This document shows positions 1 to 6,557 of a stretch of 64,000 nucleotides of DNA, one piece after another (position 1 is the first letter of the stretch; each line of letters starts with the position of its first letter). This DNA comes from Spirosoma telluris. Its GTDB lineage: Bacteria > Bacteroidota > Bacteroidia > Cytophagales > Spirosomataceae. The notes below the pieces were generated by a model, which made no database searches, had not been told where the DNA came from, and saw nothing but the letters and a program-made list of their open reading frames with translations. Both the position numbers and the translations under genes were made by a program. The stretch spans positions 5,385,001 through 5,449,000 of the forward strand of contig QLII01000001.1 of assembly GCA_003259005.1 (NCBI GenBank), given 5' to 3'.

Positions 1-1
1 C

Positions 2-1189
2 TTTTTTGACGCTATTGCCGAGCAGTCACTGGCAGACATTGGTTTTGAAATCAGTAAAGCTCTTTTTGGCGATGAAATTAGTAAAGCTGATCTGGAGGAG
101 TTAACCCACCGAGCCTTTCCTTTTGATACGCCTGTGGTAAATCTGGAAGCTGGAAAAACGGCTGTTCTGGAATTATTTCATGGCCCTTCTTTAGCCTTTA
201 AGGATGTTGGAGCACGTTACATGGCTGCTCTAATGTCTTACTACTCAAAGCGTAGTGATAAAGAAATAAATATCCTCGTAGCTACCTCTGGCGATACGGG
301 TGGTGCTGTTGCTATGGGTTTTCATAATGTACCTGGCGTTCGGGTTTCAATTCTTTATCCAAGCGGTCGGGTAAGTGATTTGCAGGAGAAACAATTGACA
401 ACCCTGGGCGGGAATGTTCAGGCTTTTGAGGTTGAGGGCTCGTTTGATGATTGCCAGGCTATTGTAAAACAGGCTTTTGTCGATCCTGAATTAAATGCCC
501 AACTTTCACTTTCCTCCGCTAATTCAATTAATATTTTCCGGTTGATTCCGCAGGGGTTCTACTACGTTCGTGCTTACGGGCAGGTCCGTTCATACGGTAA
601 GCCTGTTGTGTTTTCAACACCCAGTGGAAATTTTGGAAATCTTAGTGCAGGAGCCATGGTTCAGCAAATGGGCTTGGCTGTTTCCCATTTTGTTGCGGCA
701 ACTAATCTTAACCAGGTTGTACCTGCTTATCTTACCACCGGAATCTACGCACCGAAGGCCTCCGTTGCCACCATATCAAATGCTATGGATGTAGGTAGTC
801 CAAGCAACTTTGTTCGACTGGCACATCTTTATGGTGATGATTTCAATCGTTTTAAAACCAACGTTTCGGGATATTTCTATGATGATGATGAAACACGGGC
901 TGGCATGCAGAGAATTTATGCTCAGTATGGCTATGTTGCCTGTCCACATACAGCTATTGGCATAATGGGTTTGCAAGATTTCTTAACTGAATCGAAACAG
1001 GATAGTATTGGTGTTGCCTTAGCCACCGCGCATCCTTCGAAATTCAAACCCCTTGTCGAAGAAGTACTTTCTATATCCGTTGACGTACCTGAACGGTTGG
1101 CTATTCTAGCTGATCGTCCTAAACAAAGTATTCATTTACCAGCTGACTACGAAGTGTTTAAAGAATCTTTACTTCAAACAGTAGCTTAG
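2..1189 (+). CDS. thrC: Threonine synthase (5' partial)
   Basis: PLP-dependent enzyme converting O-phosphohomoserine to threonine, the last step of threonine synthesis in the cytoplasm. The open frame runs from the window edge without a stop, so the true start lies upstream; 395 codons are visible of a usual length near 430. The PLP-lysine motif HGPSLAFKD is present, followed by the SGDTGGA glycine-rich phosphate-binding loop and the conserved SANSIN and PSGNFGN motifs. Homoserine kinase (thrB) and the aspartokinase are normally just upstream in this phylum but lie outside the window. The gene ends in TAG five bases before a perfect hairpin that probably terminates it. Identification is firm; only the N-terminus is missing. 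Confidence 0.95.
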   Translation, partial: FFDAIAEQSLADIGFEISKALFGDEISKADLEELTHRAFPFDTPVVNLEAGKTAVLELFHGPSLAFKDVGARYMAALMSYYSKRSDKEINILVATSGDTGGAVAMGFHNVPGVRVSILYPSGRVSDLQEKQLTTLGGNVQAFEVEGSFDDCQAIVKQAFVDPELNAQLSLSSANSINIFRLIPQGFYYVRAYGQVRSYGKPVVFSTPSGNFGNLSAGAMVQQMGLAVSHFVAATNLNQVVPAYLTTGIYAPKASVATISNAMDVGSPSNFVRLAHLYGDDFNRFKTNVSGYFYDDDETRAGMQRIYAQYGYVACPHTAIGIMGLQDFLTESKQDSIGVALATAHPSKFKPLVEEVLSISVDVPERLAILADRPKQSIHLPADYEVFKESLLQTVA

Positions 1190-1193
1190 CTAG

Positions 1194-1245
1194 TTATCCA
1201 CAAAAAAGCCAGCAATCTGTGGATTGCTGGCTTTTTTGTGGATAA
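1194..1245. terminator. Perfect 24-bp hairpin, bidirectional terminator with a DnaA box in each arm
   Basis: Left arm 1194-1217 and right arm 1222-1245 are exact reverse complements around a TGTG loop. The inner stem (GCCAGCAATC) is flanked by six A and six T, the form of a bidirectional rho-independent terminator between the convergent thrC and TPR genes. The outermost nine bases of each arm are the perfect DnaA box TTATCCACA (1194-1202 on +, 1237-1245 on -). Confidence 0.85.
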
Positions 1246-1257
1246 TAAAAATTTCTA

Positions 1258-3066
1258 CTAATTCAACGTATCGCCCCGTAAAGCCCTGAATCGTTTGCGC
1301 GCTTCTGCGCCATGGATGCTTCCAGGATACTGAGTCAGTACTTTTTGATAAGCCTCCATTGCAGCGGCCTTATCTTTCAAACGCTCGTCATAGATTTTCC
1401 CCTGCGTGTACAAAGCATCATCTCCCAAAATGTCATTAGGATATTTGCTGACAATTAGCTTTAAGTCCTCAAGTGCTTCCGCATTTTTACCTTGTTTCAT
1501 ATAGGTGTTGGCTCGAAGCCAAAGTACCTCGTCTGCAATGCTGTGATCCCCATATTTTGTCAACATTCTGTTGAGGTTATCCACAGCTTCATCGGTTTTG
1601 TTCTGTAAAAGAAGTAGTTCCGTATCAGCATACCACCGCATGGCCGCTTCTGTGCTATCCATACCTGTGTTATCCACAATTAATAAACTTAGTTGCTCGG
1701 CATCATTAGCTATTTCACGAGAAGTAGCCAATTTTAGAACGTCCAGCAAATCTTTCGCTACCGTGAAATTACCCTTATAATAGTGTAGCTTAGCATTCTT
1801 CAGCTTAGCCTCGTAGCCTAGTAGTTCCTCTTTTTGAGACTTCTCTACTTGAGAATACAACAGGGTGGACTCCCAAGGCTCTCCTTTTAGAAGATAAATA
1901 TCCCCTTTGTCGAGCTTACAACGGTCAACAAAATTTTTGTCGGTCTTACCTAAATCAATGGCCAGATCCAGTACTGTCAGTGCCGTGTCTTTACTGTCGA
2001 GGTAGTTACCATATAGATTTGCCGTACTGCGCAGTGCTTCCAATGTTTTAGTATTAGTACCTATCTCCTGAAGCATTCGTTGATAATCAGCAATGAGCTT
2101 TCGAATTTCAAGTTTATCGATTGGATAGGTATTTTTCACCTGCTCCTCCCTGGCATTGATCACTAACCGACGGGCAAATGGATAAAGCTGGCCTTGTGGA
2201 TAAGTTGTCGTCACATAGTCAAAGGCATCGGCAGCAGCTTTATATTCTTTGTTATTTAAGGCTAGCATTCCCAAGTCGTAAACCCGACTTCCATTCAGTT
2301 TCATTCGTTTATCGGTTGCTTTTTCCTGTAGCAACGCCCTGCTAAACTTCTGTTTCTGTACGAAATACCAGATCAGGAGTTCGTTATACGCTAATTCATT
2401 CGGTTCCACCTGAATTTTTGTATAAAGTGCCTTTTCCACAAGTGGTTCATCTTTTGTGTTGATAAACCCCTGCAAGGCGGCTAATACAGTTTCTTTCTTA
2501 TCGGATTGTTTACTAGTTGTTATGATTTCATCAATGGCTTTTTCAGTTTGGCCGGTAGCCTTGTACAAGGTCATTAATTCTTCGCTGAACGCTGTTGGAT
2601 CTTTGCTGACCTCTCTGGCTGTTTCGAGCGCCCGGAGCGCCCAACGGGTCTCTCCTACCTCACTGAACGCTGTAGCCAGTTTTTCCAGTTTTGCAATTGA
2701 TGATTTACTCGACTGCACTGCGGCTGCGTATTGAGTTTGCGCCTGGGTTGTATCGCCCTGCTGGGTGGCCAACTGTCCACTCAGTAATTCGTAATAAGGT
2801 CGGTTCGCTTCATCGCTACGCTGCTGCTTCCGAAGGTACTTTAGGGCATCTTCGGTTTTGTTACTTTTTTGGAGGCTCGTTATGTACCTAGTCAATCGTG
2901 TCCAGCTCACCTCGGTTTTTAACAGCTTGGCATATTCATTGGCTGCTTTTTCAAACTCGCCTGCTTTGTAATACTCTTCGGCCAGAGTAGTCCCACCTTG
3001 CCCGTAAACCAGCCCGGCTGACAATAGCCAAAGCAATGCAACAATGACTTTCGACCTTATTAACAT
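1258..3066 (-). CDS. Secreted tetratricopeptide-repeat protein
   Basis: A 602-residue protein with an N-terminal signal peptide (MLIRSKVIVALLWLLSAG, cleavage near VYGQ) followed by TPR-type helical repeats throughout, clearest in the first 250 residues and at the C-terminus, where motifs such as ALEDLKLIVSKYPNDILGDDALY resemble YbgF/BamD-type repeats. It should act in the periplasm as a protein-protein scaffold; no enzymatic motif is seen. An in-frame ATG at 3114 would add 16 residues before the signal peptide; I prefer 3066 because it gives a normal signal sequence. Three perfect DnaA boxes lie inside the coding sequence. Function in the cell is unknown. It is transcribed away from the candidate origin. 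Confidence 0.8.
   Translation of the reverse strand: MLIRSKVIVALLWLLSAGLVYGQGGTTLAEEYYKAGEFEKAANEYAKLLKTEVSWTRLTRYITSLQKSNKTEDALKYLRKQQRSDEANRPYYELLSGQLATQQGDTTQAQTQYAAAVQSSKSSIAKLEKLATAFSEVGETRWALRALETAREVSKDPTAFSEELMTLYKATGQTEKAIDEIITTSKQSDKKETVLAALQGFINTKDEPLVEKALYTKIQVEPNELAYNELLIWYFVQKQKFSRALLQEKATDKRMKLNGSRVYDLGMLALNNKEYKAAADAFDYVTTTYPQGQLYPFARRLVINAREEQVKNTYPIDKLEIRKLIADYQRMLQEIGTNTKTLEALRSTANLYGNYLDSKDTALTVLDLAIDLGKTDKNFVDRCKLDKGDIYLLKGEPWESTLLYSQVEKSQKEELLGYEAKLKNAKLHYYKGNFTVAKDLLDVLKLATSREIANDAEQLSLLIVDNTGMDSTEAAMRWYADTELLLLQNKTDEAVDNLNRMLTKYGDHSIADEVLWLRANTYMKQGKNAEALEDLKLIVSKYPNDILGDDALYTQGKIYDERLKDKAAAMEAYQKVLTQYPGSIHGAEARKRFRALRGDTLN
1577..2203. other. Three perfect DnaA boxes inside the TPR gene
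   Basis: TTATCCACA occurs exactly at 1577-1585 and 1670-1678 on the plus strand and at 2195-2203 on the minus strand. With those at 1194, 1237 and 3242 this makes six perfect boxes within about 2.1 kb; roughly 0.02 would be expected by chance on two strands. They lie in coding DNA and may extend the DnaA-binding region beyond the intergenic part. Confidence 0.7.
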
Positions 3067-3538
3067 TTTATAAAAAAGCTTTTTAAAAGAAACGTTATTA
3101 TAACCATTAGCCATGTGGATATGTGAATAAATAAGTTGTCCACTATCTCGAATCTAAGTTGTGGAAAAGATTTATAGGTTATCCACTATCTTGTGTTTAA
3201 CTATCCACACTTAAATTACTCATTTTTAATAAAATAACATGTTATCCACATTTTGTTTGTTGAAAATTTGTGGATTTGTGCATAAAATTTGTGCACAGTT
3301 TTAGTTGGGGAAAATTTGTGGAGTCGATCGTGATATGTTGGTATTTCTCCACATCATCAGGTTCTTTAGATTGGGTTGTGGATTACTATTGAATCCTTCC
3401 ACATACGATTCGACTCTTATAAACAGGTTTTCCACGCTCACTGTTTAGTTATACACACCGTTATACACACAAAAATTTAACTTTTTTAATTTAGAATATA
3501 CCTTTGCCGAACACATATAAATGAGTACGCCCTTCTTA
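3067..3538. other. oriC: Candidate replication origin (oriC): DnaA-box cluster with AT-rich tracts
   Basis: This gene-free stretch holds a perfect DnaA box TTATCCACA at 3242-3250, TTATGCACA on the minus strand at 3277-3285 and TTATACACA at 3449-3457 and 3461-3469. One-mismatch boxes lie at 3114-3122 (-), 3179-3187, 3201-3209, 3160-3168 (-) and 3377-3385 (-). AT-rich tracts at about 3210-3240 and 3471-3500 could be duplex-unwinding elements. mnmG (gidA), a classic origin neighbour, lies 1 kb away, two parS-like sites are within 13 kb and recF within 17 kb. dnaA itself is not in the window, which is common for origins in this phylum. The call is inference from motif density and gene neighbourhood; a GC-skew minimum here would settle it. 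Confidence 0.7.
3499..3506 (+). promoter_or_regulatory. TAnnTTTG promoter -7 motif without a downstream gene on its strand
   Basis: TACCTTTG matches the Bacteroidota sigma-ABfr -7 consensus TAnnTTTG and sits just right of the last DnaA box and AT tract. No plus-strand gene follows until comF at 10288, so a transcript from here would be antisense to the methyltransferase or non-coding. Confidence 0.35.
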
Positions 3539-3582
3539 TATAGGTATGGCAATTATTGTGTATAGGTATGGCAATTATTGTG
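3539..3582. repeat. Two perfect tandem copies of a 22-bp unit
   Basis: The unit TATAGGTATGGCAATTATTG plus TG occupies 3539-3560 and again 3561-3582 without a mismatch. The second copy includes the stop codon and last codons of the minus-strand methyltransferase, so the duplication reaches into the gene's 3' end. Confidence 0.9.
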
Positions 3583-4459
3583 CCTTCTTAAATAGATAGA
3601 TTAAACTGGACGAATTACCAGTGCGTTTGGCTTCGGCATTCGATGATAAACCGACTTGAATACTTTTAAAATAATCGGTCCTCCCAGTTTGATACCGGGT
3701 ACTCAACATGGCAATATAGAATGCATCAAATACCATTGGCTTTTGATCTACAAGCGTAAAGCCATGTTTTAGAAAGAGGGACTTTATCGTTGAGGGAGTG
3801 AAATGATGCAAGTGGCGGGGTACGTCATAGGCTGCCCAGTACTCCTTGAAATACTGTGCATCTTTAGAGTCCGAGTTTGGAACAGCTATTAATAGAGTGC
3901 CTGAATCGTTTACTAATTGGTATAGTTGAGGAATTACTTCATTTAGGTTTGGTATGTGTTCAAGCACATGCCAGAGCGTTATGATATCAACGGGTTGAAT
4001 TCCCGTTAGGGCGTTTAGATTTGGTTTTATTTCAGTCTGTAATTTTTTCTGGGCAATAGTTCGAGCATCTGCATCAGGCTCCATTCCTAGTACTTGCCAA
4101 CCTGCCGATTGGCAACTTTCAAGAAAAGCACCCGTTCCGCAACCCACATCCAGGATTCGTCCCTGGCCTCCATTTAATTTATTTATCAACTTTATTTTAG
4201 ATCGCAACGTATAATTTCTAACGATACGGTACGCCGTATTGATGAGTCCACTACTCTCATCGTTGTGAGATACATAGTCCTCCGATTTATAATAAGAGCC
4301 AATTGAGTTAGCATCTGGGCGAGGATTTGTTAACCGGAAACTGCATGTTGCGCACGCCTGAATAGCGAATTTTTGTTGGCTAACTAAGTAGTCCTGGCAG
4401 ACTAAAAATGGCTTGAACTGGTTGGCGCCACAAACGGGACATTCAGTGATAGTTTCCAA
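3575..4459 (-). CDS. Class I SAM-dependent methyltransferase with N-terminal zinc-ribbon
   Basis: A 294-residue cytoplasmic methyltransferase. The N-terminus has a CxxC (CPVCG) and a second CxxC (CATCS) about 29 residues later, forming a likely zinc ribbon, followed by a Rossmann fold with the SAM motif ILDVGCGTGAFLES near residue 100, an acidic residue in LGMEPDAD, and the WHVLEHIPN motif of the UbiG/Methyltransf_12 family. The substrate cannot be told from sequence. The start is unusual: no ATG exists upstream in frame before a stop at 4505-4507, and TTG at 4459 is the only sensible start. It lies directly downstream of the mnmG terminator, so it probably depends on read-through. The two-copy 22-bp repeat overlaps its last codons. 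Confidence 0.8.
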   Translation of the reverse strand: METITECPVCGANQFKPFLVCQDYLVSQQKFAIQACATCSFRLTNPRPDANSIGSYYKSEDYVSHNDESSGLINTAYRIVRNYTLRSKIKLINKLNGGQGRILDVGCGTGAFLESCQSAGWQVLGMEPDADARTIAQKKLQTEIKPNLNALTGIQPVDIITLWHVLEHIPNLNEVIPQLYQLVNDSGTLLIAVPNSDSKDAQYFKEYWAAYDVPRHLHHFTPSTIKSLFLKHGFTLVDQKPMVFDAFYIAMLSTRYQTGRTDYFKSIQVGLSSNAEAKRTGNSSSLIYLFKKAQ

Positions 4460-4485
4460 ATCAGCGATTATAATTCTGTAGATAT

Positions 4486-4532
4486 AAAAAAGTTCTGGCC
4501 ATAACTATCTTAGAATAGTGTAGCCAGAACTT
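4486..4532 (-). terminator. Rho-independent terminator of mnmG
   Basis: On the minus strand a 10-bp stem AAGTTCTGGC/GCCAGAACTT (4523-4532 with 4490-4499) is followed by a run of T (4486-4491), six bases after the mnmG stop. The methyltransferase start is only 27 bases further on. Confidence 0.75.
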
Positions 4533-4537
4533 ACTAA

Positions 4538-6403
4538 TTAACGGCCCATGTAGACCAATAAAATTGAGACGTCGGATGGGCTCACGCCACTAATGCGTGA
4601 TGCCTGACCAATTGTTGCCGGTCGTAGTCGTTTTAGTTTTTCTTTACCTTCAAACGATAGGGCTTTAAGTTTGTCATAATCGAAGGTTGGATTTATTGAC
4701 AGACTTTCCCACTTATCTAACTTATCGGCGTTTTGCTTTTCCCGGTTCAGATAATCTTCGTACTTGATTTCAATGACTGTCTGCTCTATAACCTCCTCCC
4801 CTACCCCATATGCCGGTATGTCTGGAAGCATTTTAAGCAATTTTTTTACATCATCCTGATCAATCTCCGGGCGTTTCAATAAGGTATAGAAACTGCTTTT
4901 TTCACGAAGTTGTGCGCTACCTTTCGATTCGAGCCAGCCATTGATGTCATCCGGTTTTACCTTTGTTGCACGAATTGCCTCCGTTAATTTTGTAATCCCA
5001 TTTCGCTTTGTTTGCATCGTATCATAGCGTTCCTGAGATGCTAAACCAATAGCATATCCTTTTTCAGTGAGCCGTAAATCGGCATTATCCTGCCGCAATA
5101 ATGTTCGGTATTCTGCACGAGAAGTGAACATTCGATAAGGCTCTTCGGTACCTTTTGTGATCAGATCATCAATCAATACGCCTATATAAGCTTCAGATCT
5201 CTTGATGGTAAACTCAGCTTCTTCGTTCACATTTCGGTGCGCATTTATTCCTGCCATTAAGCCCTGACATGCTGCTTCCTCATAGCCGGTGGTACCATTT
5301 ATCTGTCCTGCGAAGAATAGATTCCTTACCAACTGCGTCTCTAGTGTTGGCTTTAATTGCGTTGGAGGGAAGAAATCATACTCAACTGCATAACCAGGCC
5401 GAAACATTCTAACATTCTCAAATCCTTCTATTTTTCGTAGCGCATTGTACTGTACGGTTTCTGGAAGAGACGTTGAAAAACCATTTACATACACTTCTAC
5501 AGTGTCCCACCCTTCGGGTTCGACAAAAATCTGATGCCGGTCTTTATCCGCAAACCGATTGATTTTGTCTTCAACGGATGGACAATATCGTGGACCCAAG
5601 CCTTTTATTCGACCCGTAAACATGGGTGATTTTTCAAAGCCCGTTTTCAATTCATCGTGCACTGCCTGGTTGGTGTATGTAATCCAGCAACTACGCTGTT
5701 TTGTCAGTGATGGCGTATTTGTATAGGAAAACTTGCCCGGATTTTCGTCACCAAGTTGCTCCTCCATCCGAGCATAATTTAGACTTCTACCATCTACCCG
5801 CGGTGGTGTTCCGGTTTTCATACGACCTGATTCAAAGCCTAAACTTACTAATTGCTCTGTTAAACCTGTCGCTGAGCGTTCGGCTGTTCGGCCACCACCA
5901 AATACCTTTTCGCCAATAAACATTTTACCGTTTAAGAAGGTCCCGTTTGTTAAGACTACTGCTTTGGCTGAAAACTCAACACCCAAGCTTGTCTTCACAC
6001 CTGCTGTCCGGCCATCCTTAACGATGACTTCCGTTACGGTATCCTGCCAGAAATCAATGTTTTTATTTTCTTCTAATGCTTTTCTCCACTCCCAGGCAAA
6101 CAAATTCCGATCACTCTGACATCGTGGGCTCCACATTGCTGGTCCTTTTGATCGGTTCAGCATTCGGAATTGAATCATGCTTTTATCGCTGATTATTCCT
6201 GAAAGTCCACCCAATGCGTCAACTTCCCGAACAATCTGGCCTTTAGCCACCCCACCCATTGCTGGGTTACATGACATTTGGGCGATGGTTTGCATATTCA
6301 TTGTAATCAATAATACGCTTGAGCCCATGGTGGCCGCAGCACTTGCAGCTTCACATCCAGCGTGCCCTGCGCCAACTACAATGACATCGTATGTAGAATA
6401 CAT
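4538..6403 (-). CDS. mnmG: tRNA uridine-5-carboxymethylaminomethyl modification enzyme MnmG
   Basis: FAD-dependent enzyme that with MnmE (GTPase) modifies U34 of certain tRNAs using glycine or ammonium and methylene-THF. At 621 residues it has the normal full length. The FAD Rossmann motif VGAGHAGCEAA is at residues 10-20, the family signature SCNPAMGGVAKGQ at about 45, a second motif GGGRTAERSATGL near 170 and the C-terminal MnmE-binding helical region ending in ASRISGVSPSDVSIL. mnmG is a frequent neighbour of bacterial chromosome origins, which fits the DnaA-box cluster 1 kb beyond its 3' end. A parS-like site sits 21 bases upstream of its ATG. Confidence 0.98.
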   Translation of the reverse strand: MYSTYDVIVVGAGHAGCEAASAAATMGSSVLLITMNMQTIAQMSCNPAMGGVAKGQIVREVDALGGLSGIISDKSMIQFRMLNRSKGPAMWSPRCQSDRNLFAWEWRKALEENKNIDFWQDTVTEVIVKDGRTAGVKTSLGVEFSAKAVVLTNGTFLNGKMFIGEKVFGGGRTAERSATGLTEQLVSLGFESGRMKTGTPPRVDGRSLNYARMEEQLGDENPGKFSYTNTPSLTKQRSCWITYTNQAVHDELKTGFEKSPMFTGRIKGLGPRYCPSVEDKINRFADKDRHQIFVEPEGWDTVEVYVNGFSTSLPETVQYNALRKIEGFENVRMFRPGYAVEYDFFPPTQLKPTLETQLVRNLFFAGQINGTTGYEEAACQGLMAGINAHRNVNEEAEFTIKRSEAYIGVLIDDLITKGTEEPYRMFTSRAEYRTLLRQDNADLRLTEKGYAIGLASQERYDTMQTKRNGITKLTEAIRATKVKPDDINGWLESKGSAQLREKSSFYTLLKRPEIDQDDVKKLLKMLPDIPAYGVGEEVIEQTVIEIKYEDYLNREKQNADKLDKWESLSINPTFDYDKLKALSFEGKEKLKRLRPATIGQASRISGVSPSDVSILLVYMGR

Positions 6404-6423
6404 TTTTGATAATTTTTGAAAAA

Positions 6424-6439
6424 TGTTTCACGTGGAAAC
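6424..6439. promoter_or_regulatory. parS: parS-like ParB/Spo0J binding site upstream of mnmG
   Basis: The minus strand reads GTTTCCACGTGAAACA, which contains 14 contiguous bases (TTCCACGTGAAACA) of the Bacillus parS consensus TGTTCCACGTGAAACA. It is 21 bases upstream of the mnmG start codon and 3 kb from the DnaA-box cluster, where centromere sites are expected. Confidence 0.7.
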
Positions 6440-6504
6440 TTTTCACAAAATTGTTAAAAGTTGCTGAAAAGAGAAAACGTGATTAAAAACTGATATGTAA
6501 GCAA

Positions 6505-6540
6505 CAAAAAACCGCTGACCTTCGTGCCAGGTCAGCGGTT
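6505..6540 (-). terminator. Terminator after the DUF4175 gene
   Basis: An 11-bp perfect stem, AACCGCTGACC (6510-6520) with GGTCAGCGGTT (6530-6540) and a 9-base loop, is followed on the minus strand by a T run. It lies 18 bases after the stop of the minus-strand gene. Confidence 0.85.
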
Positions 6541-6557
6541 AAATCAAGAGACTAGAA

